A stretch of 64,000 bases of DNA from Anoplopoma fimbria (Eukaryota; Chordata; Actinopteri; Perciformes; Anoplopomatidae). The stretch spans positions 23,267,112 through 23,331,111 of the forward strand of contig NC_072462.1 in the NCBI RefSeq assembly GCF_027596085.1, written 5' to 3'. The notes under the pieces were generated by a model, which was not told where the DNA came from, searched no databases, and saw only the letters and a program-made list of their open reading frames with translations. The translations under genes and the position numbers were made by a program. Below, piece by piece: positions 32,620-48,073 of this stretch; position 1 is the stretch's first letter; every line of letters begins with the position of its first letter.

Positions 32620-32950
32620 TCACCTCCCACTCATTAACGACCAAAACCATGAGAGGGAGAAGGCGTGCAATTTAGTGAAAGTAAATGGCACGTAACAGAG
32701 GGAAGCTGATAAGCATCGAGCTGTACTTGTAGAGCGGCTCATCTAACATTAATGGTAGAGTAATTGGTTTGTAACTGTAACACTTACGAGGCCATCAATA
32801 ATGAGCAGGGAGGCAGGTGTAGGGTTACTTGGTTGGGATAAGGGGCCATTGTGCCGGAGCTGAAGCCACAGGATCGGCTCAATGGGCCTGCAGTTATGTC
32901 GGACAAATATTTATACAGTGTCATGTTGCTGGGACATTCTAACGAGAGGA
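32620..32950. other. Low-repeat block, candidate regulatory region
   Basis: Balanced sequence with CATTAATGGTAGAGTAATTG and GGCCATCAATAATGAGCAGG-type cores and no simple repeats or dispersed families. Both strands have frequent stops, so coding is unlikely. Regulatory function is inference. Confidence 0.25.
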
Positions 32951-33377
32951 GACAAGAATAGGCAGGGTGATTGAAAAGTCAGATACACATGTACTACATT
33001 TCTCTATCTGAGGATCTACTATTGGATCATTCACTGATCAAAGCTCAGGAAATACAATAATGAAAGGGGCTCCTTATACGTAACAGTGTTTATTTTTGGG
33101 GGTGATCATGTTAGAGGTGTAATTTGAGAAACATTTCACCATCTGAAATGCAGTTCATATTTTTAATAAAATATGTTAATATTATTCTTCTATTATGGGA
33201 TATTTCATTTAACACTGTAATATCAGCATATGGTGATATAGCAGCATTTCTGGAAATTATATTGAGAAACTAAAAACACATAGGGTAACCCGGAATGTAT
33301 TCAATATATGTATTTATTTATCTTATGTCAACATTTGAATACCAAATAAGATGGATTTGAGCTTGTCGCTCAGGATG
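32951..33377. other. AT-rich non-coding stretch
   Basis: No gene and no recognised family. Confidence 0.4.
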
Positions 33378-33760
33378 AAAGGATAGGTTCACAATTTTTG
33401 AAGCCATTCTCAAAGCGATTTCCCGTAAGAGCATTTAAACCAGATTTTGCGTGCTTCAGTCATTCCTCCTGCTCATACTGGCTGTTTAAGGATTCCTTCC
33501 TGATGCACTGTCATTGTAAGGGATAGGGGAGAAAATCCACAGACCCCCTATTGTTTATCTGAAACATACATGACTTCAGCAGCCCGAGTGAGACAAATCA
33601 AGAGGATATCATTTAAAGTTACAGTCTTTCTAGTGTAAAACTTTGCTTTTTCTCTATCAAAGACTTCTCCAAGGTTTTGGGGCATCCTAGCTATAAATGT
33701 TTGACTGTTACCAAACAGCAAATCCACACTGAGGACAGGTGTGTTTACTTGGATGTAAGC
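33378..33760 (+). repeat. Dispersed repeat C, copy 2
   Basis: Starts AAAGGATAGGTTCACAATTT, with CATTCCTCCTGCTCATACTG, then GGGGAGAAAATCCACAGACC and AAAGTTACAGTCTTTCTAGT. Shares ordered blocks with 20,356-20,605. I recall it as a widespread percomorph repeat; name unknown. No coding frame. Confidence 0.6.
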
Positions 33761-35880
33761 TTTTGATCATGTCTGCCAACACTTGAACAATAGCTTGTTT
33801 TTTTATGTAGCTTGAAAGGGCTAAATTAATTATGTTACTTATTACATATAAGCTAAAATAAACAGGGATAGCAACTGATATGTATTCTAACAGTAGTATT
33901 TCCCAATGGATGACAGATAAAAGGAGAAATCAAAATCAACAACAGTCTGAGTAAGGTGTTTTTCCTTTCCTTTTTAAAACTTTAAGACTGGACTGTTGTA
34001 ACTCTGCTGTGTTCCCAGTTTCTTATTAACATTTTCTGAAGAACCACCGGTCCACTAACAGCACCACATCTGCAGTCTGCTCCCGTCTTTGCTTAAGCAA
34101 CCTTGAGTCCTGCCAGGTTGCATCTTAGTTCCAGCACCCATTTAAATGGGAATTCTGTATATAAATTCGAACCATCGCTTTCTAACCTGTTTCTTGGGTT
34201 AGGGTTAGTACATACATACAATACGTCTCAGGAACACATTAGAACACTATTTACATAGCTGTGTTCCTCCTGTGATGAAATTTGAGGATGCATGTTTCTC
34301 TTTAAAAAAATGGAAATCAAGACAAACACAGCAACTTGGTTTTTGAGGTCAGATTGAGTTGCCATGTGACCCTAACCACCCCCTCCTCTTTTCACAGTCA
34401 GAAAAGCCCTCTAAACCACCCCCGAGAGCCACAGCTGTTGGGGACTTCTCTTTGAACTCACAGCAGGAGGTCCATGGCACCCCCGGAGCCTAAGCTGTCC
34501 CTTCTCTCCACCACTGCCTCAGACTTTGCTCACTGTAACCATAGCCTCACGTGGCCTTTTAAGAGGGCTCAAACCTCCCGCGGCAGCTGCCCGGCCGGTA
34601 AGTGGATCCACGCAAGGCAGATCACCTGAGAGCGCCGGGGGTAGATCTCTGGAGAGCTGATCATGTGTCCTACTGCCTGCTTCCATTCACAGAGGATCAG
34701 TAAAGGAAAAAATAAAAAGCTAGAAGGAACCAGGAGACTGAGAGGAAAAGGGAAAGTTACAAAACTAGAAACTTTCAAGGTGACCCATTTATTTAAAAGA
34801 AATGCTTGGAATGCTCCATTTAACAGTCGTGTACCTACCTGATGTTTTATCAAACAGCAGATGAAACGGGAATAAAGCCCAGCTAGATTTACAGAGGATA
34901 TACCTCTAAGTGTGCTTGTAGCCAGGTCAAATTTGAGTTTACTGTTGCTTTGTGTCTGGTTGAGAACTCCTTACTAGCAGGAGGTTGGATGAGATCTGCA
35001 AAGTGTTGTAGATTAAATATCTGGTACAAAAGTGCTGTTAAAGTGATGAAAAGTTAAACTGTTGGATAGGCATCAACCTCACCCAAGCAAGGGGAATGGG
35101 AACTGTTGAACACTGCATAAAAAGCTTGTCTATAGGCTTGGGAGATGCACTCACATACCACCCAGCCATTCAACCAGGCATTTGTTAAATAGGCGTTGCA
35201 TCCTGACCCCTTACAAGAACAGTTTCATGAAAGGGTGGCTGAAGACCCATCTGTAGCCAAAACCCTCGTGGCAGGAAGAATTGGCTGCTACATATACTTT
35301 AAAAGTGGCATGAGATAGGCCTCTATCCACCAAACAAAGCAAGAAAAAAGATTAATAGACCCACTGCATAGGACAGGGGATCTAGCCTCCTTTCATCACC
35401 CCAGTGTTGGAACCCTGAGCACTTTTTCTTGTAACTGGCAATGTTGAATCCTGCTCTTGCCGCCTGGATGGTCTGCACAACCTCTAAAGACAGTCTAGCC
35501 GTCCTCATCCTGTTCCTCTCAGGATCCGAGCCTGGAGAGAATGACCCAGAGTGGACAGTGCTCCTATCGCATCCGCCTCATGGGACAGAGCTCCTCAGAA
35601 CTGCGGGATTGTCCAGGGCTTGCCTGCATTCATCTGTGTCATTTATGCATACCAATGTGCTGAGTGGTGACCTGGAGCAACCAAAATGATTGACAACTGC
35701 TCATGCCTCAGTTTCTGTAGCGGAAGATGAGCAGATTTCTTGGCCATGACATGTTTGCAAATGGGTCCATACACAGCAGTGGATCGTCCTGCTGTGCCAG
35801 GAAAAATCATAGTGGGCATGCTGGTGATCGGATGGGAGTATTACCCATGGAGTCCAATAGAGGGCGAAGACCTTTTCTTA
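33761..35880. other. Non-coding stretch, no gene seen
   Basis: A GGGTTAGGGTTAGTAC word near 34,196 resembles telomere repeats but has only two units. Frames up to 94 codons on both strands show no domain. Confidence 0.4.
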
Positions 35881-36165
35881 ACAAATTTTAATTTCTTTCT
35901 GTATGGTTAAGGTCGGGGAACGATCATGGTTATGGATATGTAACTTATTATTATTATATTCCTTTATTGATAGTAACCATGGTTAATGAACGGTTAGGAG
36001 AATAAAACACTTGGTTAATATAGTTTAAAGGGAATGGTCAAGTGCAGGTTGGTGATCGGGATCAAACTCAGACAAGTAACTTTACATGCCCATCCACCCA
36101 GTTATATACAAAGTAGATAATGCCTCTTACTTTAGCACTCAACATCCGCATTGGAAAAAAATCAA
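35881..36165 (+). repeat. Degenerate repeat, G-related
   Basis: GGTTAAGGTCGGGGAACGAT with CATGGTTATGG, later AACGGTTAGGAGAATAAAAC and GTTGGTGATCGGGATCAAAC. The order resembles a percomorph repeat that I recall, and the first part resembles the G units. Boundaries are uncertain. Confidence 0.4.
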
Positions 36166-38163
36166 AGTGCAAAACCATCCTATACAGATGGAATTCTTAC
36201 GAAACTGGGCTGTTTGACAGTTTTAGTTTCTTCTCTCCATACTGGCAGTGGAGAGATCCCTTTCTTGTGTAAGATCAGTCATGCTCTTTGATTTTCCCTA
36301 TATAGACATTTACATATAATGTGGGTCTGTTAGTGGGAGAGACGCAATTAGAACTCAATTTTGCAAATTATGAGGACTGTGAATGTCTTATGTCTTTGTA
36401 TAATTGAGCATCAATTCTTGGCCACAATGGATTGAAAGAATGATTATAGCAACCTCTTTCAATACCTAAACTATATGCCTCCTCCACATCTTCATCCCTC
36501 TCTTCTTCCTTTCTCGTGCTGCCACACATTATTCCCATAGAAAATTCTCCACCTTGCTATGCTCGGTGAATTTTCAGCATTCCTCTATGTCAGGATATTA
36601 AATCAAATAAAGATTGAAGCAGTAGTGTAGCGGCAGCTGGGGTGTGCCATGTGGGACTTGTAGTCATTAATGAGCAGTGACTAATTGAGCTGTGGTTCTG
36701 TGGGAATACAGTGTATCTCTATGGGACTTGTTCAATGCTTAGTTTCCCCCTTCAAACAACCCTCATGCCTCTCTCTCTCTCGTCAAGGTTTATAGCTCTC
36801 CTCCCTTACCACATATCGCCGATGCGACAGGGAGATAAATAAGAAAAAAAACAGCTTTCCTCCCTTTTGGTTTTGTCATTAAAATAAAACGTATCATCCT
36901 TGGTGAGGTGAATAATATTGCATTTCCTCAGAAAGTTACATGTTGCTGGGGGAAAGGACCATTGGTTGTGCAGAAAAATCTATTTAGACAAACAATATGT
37001 CAAATACTGGGTCAGTGACTGCCTGGACAAAGTCTGGAGTTATTGACCTTATCTCTGTCTATAGCTGCACAGCGATATAGAATTTATTCAGGCCTTTTTG
37101 TAAGCAGTGATGAGTGGTTGACAGCTGGTTAAAAAAAGCAGCATTCAAGAAACCAAGGACATGGTCTAATTTTCTAAAATGCTTTATTTATCACTATTCC
37201 AATAAAAATACCAAGAGGCAAAACAAGCAGAGGCTATAATTCAGCTGATAAATATCACCCTCGTCAAGCTGATTGACAGGATCTACTGCCTGTCCTTCGC
37301 TCCTCTTTATGTCTATTATTGCTATTGATTGCTGTCAGTTGGGAACGATATTGTTTATTTCCTCTGCTCGGCTTGCCACGGCTGCAATAATCACTTTCAG
37401 CATTAGCTGGAGTGTTCTAGCCTTGAGGTGGTGGTTTCAGCAGCACCAGATACAATGTGTTTTGTCTCAGCAGCGATGGCTTCACGAGGATCGATAACAC
37501 CTTGTCAAAGACTAACACCCTACTTGAGTGAGCGTCTTTATTGAAAGTGGCATTTTGTTTATTCTCAGGCTAAAGTCACTTTGGTATATGAATAACCTGC
37601 TTTCCGAGTTGCTTCTAGTTGTACCTTGAACAGATCCAATTTCTTCATAAATTTGAATAGCAAAAATCAAGTTTGTCTACAGCTATGGATATACAGTATG
37701 AAATATATATGTGTGGTTTTTTTACGAGATCTTATAGACTTAATTAATAGACGTACACAGGTACATAAATTATTATTTATATTGTTATTACAGTAATAAT
37801 AATAATATAAATCATTGGTTGCAGCATTAATTTAGTTATATGAGACCGAGAGTGGCTTTCCACACAACACGGATGGCACATAAAAGGTGTCGCTGACCTG
37901 TCTGGCATGCATCCATTAAACTGTGGCTGCTACTTCTTTCACCATTGCTTCCTCGAAATGTCATCCCTCAAAAAACGAATCAACCACATCTTGATCATCA
38001 AGCACTGTAAGTATGTATTCTTCATGAAACCAAGCAAGACATGATGTAGCCAAACTATACGCAGCTCTGGAAATGTGTTACATGATTTACGTCGATGTAA
38101 TAGGTTATCAAAATAAAGGTGGCTGTTATAGGATAAAATATAGTTGAGAGGTTTAGTCTTAGC
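36166..38163. other. Non-coding stretch, no gene seen
   Basis: The part at 36,600-36,730 is low-repeat sequence (TAGTCATTAATGAGCAGTGA) and could be a conserved element; 37,280-37,500 is open on the plus strand for 74 codons without a domain. AT-rich text, partly TAA-repetitive, lies near 37,760-37,815. Confidence 0.4.
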
Positions 38164-38493
38164 CATTGAAATATCTCACCATTGTTGAAGGTATTTAAAG
38201 AAATTTAGTACAGGCATTCATGGTCCACAGAGGATGAACCCAACAGACCTATGTAATCACATGGCTTTTTATCTTTAGCATTCAGTGGGTCAAAATGTCA
38301 CTTTCTAGTTAAATATGTTTGCATCAACTGAATGCATTGTTCGGGCATTCGTGGTTGCCAGATGATGTGTCCTAATAACTTTGGTGAACCCCTGACTACT
38401 GTTTTCTGACACCCCATTAATGTTAATGTTTGCGGATGGTCTTGACAGCTACTGGATGGATTGACATGACATTTAGTATAGACCTTTATGTCT
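38164..38493 (+). repeat. Dispersed repeat E, first part of a split copy
   Basis: CATTGAAATATCTCACCATT, TACAGGCATTCATGGTCCAC, AGAGGATGAACCCAACAGAC, CCTAATAACTTTGGTGAACC and CTACTGGATGGATTGACATG occur in the order I expect for this family. It continues at 38,881 after an unrelated insertion. Confidence 0.65.
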
Positions 38494-38880
38494 TACCTTG
38501 CACAGCAGCTAAATCTAGCAATATCACGAGGCAGATTACACGAAAATTCATCTTGTCAGAATCCAAGTAATGCGTTTGTGTCTGAAAAAAGCACAGACCA
38601 ATCGGCGTCCTGTGAGAAGCTACTGGCAGCTATGGGCATGGCTTAGGTGTGTGTGAGATGACAAGGAAGGGCAACTGTTAATTTTAACAACCATAAAAGA
38701 AGAGCAAATAATAACACTGAAAGCTTTACTCGATGAAAATTATGTTTTGACTCTTCTCCAGACTGGCATCAGTAAGAGTTTTATTGGAGTACTTTTTGAA
38801 ATTGCCCACCCTTTTCCATACAGTTTCCAAGGACTGCTTCTCAGATGGTTCTATACAACAAACCATCTGGCAGGTAAGGT
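38494..38880 (+). mobile_element. Dispersed repeat D inserted in repeat E
   Basis: Contains CACAGACCAATCGGCGTCCT, GAGAAGCTACTGGCAGCTAT, CTTTACTCGATGAAAATTAT, TGGCATCAGTAAGAGTTTTA and ACAACAAACCATCTGGCAGG. None of this belongs to E. I recognise it as a repeated sequence of percomorph fish without knowing its class. CTTTATGTC before it and ATTCATATCC after it are both versions of one E position, so a short target duplication is possible. Edges are approximate. Confidence 0.55.
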
Positions 38881-39115
38881 TATTCATATCCACCTTTGGA
38901 TGATTAGCAACGACTTTGGTGATCAAACAATAAATTCAAATTTTCCCAATACTCTGGTTAATGATCAAATAACTGCAAAACTGATAGCATTCCCATCAGC
39001 ATCAGTTTGTATTTAGTGCTAATAAGCTAATGTTAGCATGCTAACATGATTAACTGTGATGATGAACATTGGATACATTATATCTGCTAAACATCATGTG
39101 AGCATTGTTTACACA
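38881..39115 (+). repeat. Dispersed repeat E, second part of the split copy
   Basis: Resumes with TTTGGATGATTAGCAACGAC, TTTGGTGATC, GCAAAACTGATAGCATTCCC and an 18-bp perfect palindrome at 39,030-39,047 (ATGTTAGCATGCTAACAT). It ends near CTGCTAAACATCATGTGAGC. Confidence 0.65.
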
Positions 39116-41280
39116 TTTTAATTTACTAGTTGTTTCTTGGAGTTATAGTCATGTTAAATAGATGGGTTTAAGTATGGTCTTAGATACTGTTTCATTCTGA
39201 CGTATAATGGAAATAAAAAGAAAAAAAAGGAAAAGCATGCTTGTTGGTTCCATTTCCCTTTGAATCTGTCAGTCAGAAAACCAGCAACATTTATCTTCAA
39301 ACAAATAAGTACAAATTTCCTGTGAGATGAGGTTGGTGTGAGAGAAAGGAGGGAGGGAGGAACGGAGACCGTGGCTGCAAGGCAGCAATCACACAAAACA
39401 CATTTGGAGGTCATTACAGAGCCAGTCATGCTGAGTGATTCCTACAGGCTGAAACACTGCTTACAGTGTTTAAAGTGGATTTGATGAAAGCTTTCATTCA
39501 GTCCAGCTCATTAGTTTGAGCCTTGGATAGTACACATTCTGAGCTTAGTCACTGTTGGCCTTGCGCTGTGCTGCCAATGCCAGGAGGTTTGCTTTTCATT
39601 TATTCCTACATAAATCACTCAGTAGAAACACAAATCCATAGCAGAGCACCCCAATGTGCCCAGAGAGCAGAGCACATCAGCCTTCTGTTTGAGAAATAAT
39701 ACATGGATATTATTGTCTTTTGTTATATATTTCCCCACTTTGCTTTGCCTCTTAAAAATCAAGAACGTAAATTTCAATCCAATGTGGTCCATTGTGAAAC
39801 CAGAACGGGATAATATATGAACTGGAATTAATACAGAGCTATTACACTATGAGTGCGTTCTTGCTTCAAGAAACAGACAAATAACCATTTTGTTGCCTGA
39901 CACTTCAATTTGGCATCCTTTTGTTCACAGGGATGGCAATATTACCCAAATCCTCAAGTTTGTCTTAACTTCCCTACAGGCAAGTCAGAATGTCTGAGAT
40001 AAGATTGAGTGTTTCAGTGTCTTGCTCAAAGACATCTCATTTGGGCAGAACAAAATAGAAGCTTGAAGACGGTTTTGTCCACACATTGACTGCCTGCTGC
40101 CTACAATGGTCTTTGTAAGGACACTGTACCCTAACCAATGACAAGTGTTCTGTTTTTTACCCCGTTACCATTAATGCCCATGAAAAGCCGAAACCCAAAT
40201 GCATTTACTACAGTCAGAGGCTATTAACGTCATCTCAACAGCGGGTTTTTGGTACTTTCCCAGAAACCAAAGGCTGCCGATGTTTCTGAAAACCCATTAA
40301 AATTGTGCACAGAGTAATTTTGTGGTTCTACTTACTCTCATGGACAACTAGACAAACAGAGATGACATGAAATCATCGGGTTGAGATGCTTCCGGCGAAT
40401 CTGCAACGGACTTTTAAAGCAGAAAATGTATTTTGCCTCAAATTCTATATAATTGTTTAGTGAATATCTTTAGGTTTTGAACTGTTGGTTGGCGAACAAA
40501 GAAGCAATATGAAGATGTAACTTAGGGCTCTGGAAAATTCAGATTTATTTTTACATGCCCTGCATTGAAACCAGCAGGTCCAGTGGTCTTCAGTGTTAAA
40601 AAGCATACAGGGAGATTGACCAAAGAACACTACTAAAAGAAGTTCAAAGAAAGTAAAAAAAAAAAATGTTTTCTAAAAACTGAATGTATTCATGCATCAA
40701 AACCTGATTTCTAAGAGAGTAAGACTACTTGAGGGTGAATTATCCTCGACATTTAGCCGATGCTCTTATCTAAATGTTAAAGATTGAAGCCACATTTCTC
40801 CTCGGCTCTCAACCCCCTCACAGCCCGTGTCCGCGGGCATTCATGTGCACACGATGGGATGCAGGCCCTCGCCAGAGTGACCCTGGGCCCTTACGGACGG
40901 AAGACGGAGCAGGCTCCCGTCTGACTCTGCTCAGGTACACGCGGCTGGCTGTCAAAGCCCATCATCGTCATACACGCCTGCGATCAATACCTCACAGCCT
41001 CCTGACAGAGTGTATTAGCGTAACACACTCCTATTTCTCTCTCAGGTCTTAATCTCCACGAGAGTGAAAGCAAAAGTGTTTTTAGTGACACATTCTGTCT
41101 ATTTCCCTTTTGTTGACATTGGTTTGCAACAGTGTGTTGGACTTTAAATAGACTGGTTAACAGTATAGTGTACCGTTTAAGAAATATCTCCCATATTCCC
41201 ACAATTTAGAATTAAAAAATGCCTTTTAGCTGTGACGCTTCATAAATGAAACAAGCATATTCTCTCATCAGTCGAAGTTG
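39116..41280. other. Non-coding stretch, no gene seen
   Basis: GACATTTAGCCGATGCTCTT at about 40,749 is a fragment of a common fish repeat word. An A-run lies near 40,656-40,667. The 40,780-41,050 part is GC-rich with a 92-codon frame of no recognisable content. Confidence 0.4.
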
Positions 41281-42089
41281 CAAGCAGGGATATTTTTTTT
41301 TTTTTTTTTTTGCAAATGTTTACAAGTTCTTGCAGCAATTCTTGCCCGGACCATGATTTATATCTTGGAAACTTGAGCACTTGAGGCTGTCCAAACTATG
41401 TTGAAATAAAGCTCAACTGAAGGAACGCTGGCACAGAGTCTCTGCAATAATGTTGCACACACTTCACTCCAGTGCTTTATCAATTATCACAATGATGTGC
41501 CCACGCTAAAAAGAGAAAGCAGTAAATATGCGGATGCTTAAGCTCTTTGTGTGAGTTTATTTTGGACAATTTTTATCACGTATTTTGAGCAAAACGTGTT
41601 TCTTACCCTATAAAAAGAGCCAATAAATGCCAAACAAAGCCACGTTTATTCTAAATGATTTAAGAGGTTGGTAAAACCCTGTCTTTGGTGTTTCTTTCTC
41701 TGCAGGGACTGTAGGAGCAGAGTTGACCACTCTATTGATTCTCTTCACAAATATTTGGAAGTTGGGCAAACGGATGTGAGTGAAGCAAAACTTTGGGAGA
41801 TCAATGGGTAAGACCTTCTGATAAGATAACATGATTTGTAAACGCTGAATATTTATCCATTTTATATATTCATTACCTGCGAAGCTGCACAAGGGAAGAC
41901 AGATCTACTTTGGAAAAATGAAGATCTAAATGAATGGTTTAATAGGAACTAGACTTTAAGTGTAAATCCATCTCCAACACTACACATGTGGTTGAAAGTT
42001 GTTGCATGAAAAAAAAAATAATACCTTTGACCTACAGTACAGAATGTGTCTCCACGGACTTAATATGTATGCAGCAATCTAAAGTACAC
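41281..42089. other. Non-coding stretch with T-run
   Basis: A T-run of about 20 lies at 41,291-41,310. No gene or assigned repeat. Confidence 0.4.
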
Positions 42090-42722
42090 TCATGAATGTT
42101 TGGTAGTCCGTTCTGCCTTGTAAAGGGCCATAGCTGTTGCAACAGCAACTGCTTGAGTTCCAGGCGTATACGTGCCAGCTCCCCCTTCAAGCACGCACAC
42201 ACACAGTTGGACAACATGCATAGACACACTTGCAAAATCAATAATCTTTGGTCTCGCTTGGCAAACAAACACATCAGAGCTTCTCTGTGGTACAAGGGTA
42301 TTCCATCCTGCCAAGTCGCAGTCTGATACGTGTATACAAAGAGGAATCAATTTGAAACCTATTTTATTTCCTTTGCTATTTTGTAAAGATGTCGGAATTT
42401 CAAGAGTTTGCTTACAGGGCCTTCGTATGGTATCAGACTTTAACCATCTCAAACAAACATGAACATAGTGCTGGTATTCCTGCAGTGGCTGCAAATCCTT
42501 GCAACATTGGACTATTACCTTTAAACTACATAATCTGTGTATTGGTGAATGCCAAAACAAATGTATACAGTCAGTTGTAATAAGTATAAAATCATGTAGC
42601 GATTCTAGTAACAGGGAAGAATTTTGAACTTGGGAATGTTTTTTGGATACATTTAGAATTACCATCCGGTTTGCACCACTTTTAAGCTTCAAATCACTTC
42701 TCCTCTGTACTGCCTTCAACAT
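42090..42722 (-). other. Long open frame without recognised product
   Basis: The longest open frame not made of simple repeat: 210 codons from ATG on the minus strand. The predicted protein has no domain, signal peptide or membrane pattern that I recognise, and its many Cys and His residues are irregularly spaced. Plus-strand frames of 76-96 codons overlap it. Chance, an old mobile-element fragment or an unknown exon are all possible; I do not call a gene. Confidence 0.15.
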
Positions 42723-45839
<3,117 letters not shown>

Positions 45840-46600
45840 TGGCATTTGAAGTCCAATGCCACCAACAAACTATCGGCTGTCTGCAGGACCTCTGACCTGT
45901 GTGGGAGTGTGAGGCTGTGCGGAGCCGTGTCCAGCAGACATGCACGTGTAAAACCCAGATGGTCAGATGTAATAAACATGGCCAGTGTTTTCGGCTTGCA
46001 TAAAGGACATGGCGCTGGTGTTTTATTTCATCGGGGGCCCCGGGGCATGAATGTGTTCACCCAGACTCTCGAGTGGGCTTTACGAGTGGTGGAGAGGGAA
46101 GCCTGTTTCCACCTTGTTTGAAATATTTTAACATTTTTTGTCTTGCAATAGGGCGTGGCATCAGTGAGGTTGCTGGAATAACGAACGCCGTAGGGAGCTG
46201 GGAGGGGAATTCAGGTGGGCGCCGGATGTTTTGGTAAGACAACATGGCAGCGAGGGCCTTGTGACATAGGGCTGTTCAGAAACTCCATCGAGCAGGCTAC
46301 ATTGTGAGGCAGGCAACCACATCTGTTTTCACTCAAAACAATCAAGGGGCCGGCACTGCAGGCAGCTTGAGCCTGTTATTAAAGGCTTTCTGGGGGCCTG
46401 CTGAGGGACGGCCCAGACGGAGTGATTTATCCAGCCTTTGCTGAGTGGACGAGGATCGAGTGTGATGTATACGGACATGGAATTCCAATCAGTCATTCTT
46501 GCCAGGACACCAACCCAGAAGGACTGATGAATCTAGTCTGTCTCCTGCAGCAGAAACCAAACTGTGCTTCACACCCTGCGTTAGAAAAGGGATTTCACTG
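45840..46600. other. Low-repeat block, candidate regulatory region
   Basis: Balanced to GC-rich sequence free of simple repeats, including CAATCAAGGGGCCGGCACTG near 46,341 and CTGTTATTAAAGGCTTTCTG near 46,373. Frames on both strands are under 95 codons. Regulatory role is inferred from composition only. Confidence 0.2.
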
Positions 46601-47760
46601 TTAAAGGTTGTACATGCAGATTGGTCTCCGGTACTTACCCTTGGTGACTTACGTCATTCAGATCCAATGACATGAAGTAGCAGTGAATTAGGGAAAGGTT
46701 GAGTGCTAAACTTTTCAGACAGCACCAACTACACGATCTCATGCGTCAAGTCAAAACTCTAGTGATAGTGCATAGTGGTGGTTTACTCAGCAATCTGAAT
46801 TCTGAACAGCTTCATTACACAGGCTTGAATCAGCATTTTTTTCGCTGAGGGCAGACTTGCAGAGTCACTATCTTGCAGGCCCTTAAGAAGATGGATAAAA
46901 CTCATGGAAACCGGCTAGACAAACTCAGAGCACTTAATTTGGGCTCTGCCTTGTTCCTCTGAATGCTTTTAAATTATTTGGGGAGAGCCCTCTGGAAGCT
47001 GAATAATTCACTGTAGCCTGATGAAGTCTCTATCCAGCTGGGTGTTCCATTAGTAGACTCACTACCCGACAGCTCTATTGCCTGGCAGGCCAGCGGAGGG
47101 AAAGAGAATTTGGGAGATGAGCATGTCTGTGTTAGGGTGGGGGTCATCTTGTACTCACTCTGCCCACTTCAATAACATCAGCCACAGGTTCTCTAAAAAA
47201 GAGAATCAGGCAATCTCTTCCCATTTGTTTTATTCAGACGAGCCTCCAACCACCACACCCAACAAGGTTCCAGTTGTTGCATCTCGACCTCAAAGCACCC
47301 CAGTGCCGGACAGCTGACGGGGAGGGGGAATGAAGAAGAAGCATGTCCTCTGAGCGTTTGCCGGTGCAGATAATTCCTCCTGCCATGTGACCTAAATATG
47401 CAGTTTTACGTCGGAAATTGGCTGTCAAAGTGAATGACCCCGTTCTTTTCCAGATGGCTTCCATCATTGGGCGGTTTTGTCCAGGAGAAGCTGGTGAAAA
47501 ACGCAGGCCTGCTGTGGCATCGTCGCCGGTTTAGCTCATCTAAGCTCCCCTGGCAGACGAAGCGATGAAACGAATGGACACAGCAGATCAAACGCTGCTT
47601 TGCTGTGAATAAAAATCTGCTCTCTCCTGTGAGGCTGGAAAGCAAAATGGGATTTTCTGCAGAGGGATATCTCCCTGCTTACCGTCTCTCCCACATTATC
47701 AGTGATAGTTGATAGCCAGGGTATGATATGTGAAACAAGCATTGACCTGTGGGTGAGGTA
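46601..47760. other. Non-coding stretch, no gene seen
   Basis: No long simple repeat. Minus-strand frames near 47,234-47,862 reach 108 codons without recognisable content, and the last runs into the hAT element. The 47,340-47,700 part is low-repeat and might be conserved. Confidence 0.4.
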
Positions 47761-47768
47761 CTCTACAG

Positions 47769-48065
47769 CAGTGGTTCTCAACCTTTTTTCAGTGATGTAC
47801 CCCCTAACCAGCGGAAAGCATTTTTGGTTGAAAAAAGGATGTAATACACAGCGCTCTGCCATCAGTGTCTGATTTATTAAACTGTCAACACTGACGATTG
47901 CATTGTTGCATTGAATTCAGTTTATGAACATTTATTAAATAACTATTTTTAAAGGATTTCTTAATGGATACTAATTTCAAATATATATTTTTTAAATCTC
48001 ACGTACCCCCTGGAGTGCCTTCACGTACCCCCAGGGGTACACGTACCCCCATTTGAGAACCACTG
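47769..48065. mobile_element. Non-autonomous hAT element with exact 8-bp target duplication
   Basis: The ends are inverted: CAGTGGTTCTCAACCTTTTT at the left and CATTTGAGAACCACTG at the right. CTCTACAG stands directly on both sides (47,761-47,768 and 48,066-48,073), an exact 8-bp target duplication as made by hAT transposases. The CAGTGGTTCTCAACC end is the classic hAT (Charlie-like) terminus. At 297 bp it has no transposase and must have been moved in trans. The right part has three CACGTACCCCC-type repeats. The exact duplication suggests fairly recent insertion. Confidence 0.93.
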
Positions 48066-48073
48066 CTCTACAG

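Noticed and set aside
34190..34210. Telomere-like GGGTTAGGGTTAG
   Set aside because: Only two units; it also occurs by chance in the G-type repeats of this genome.
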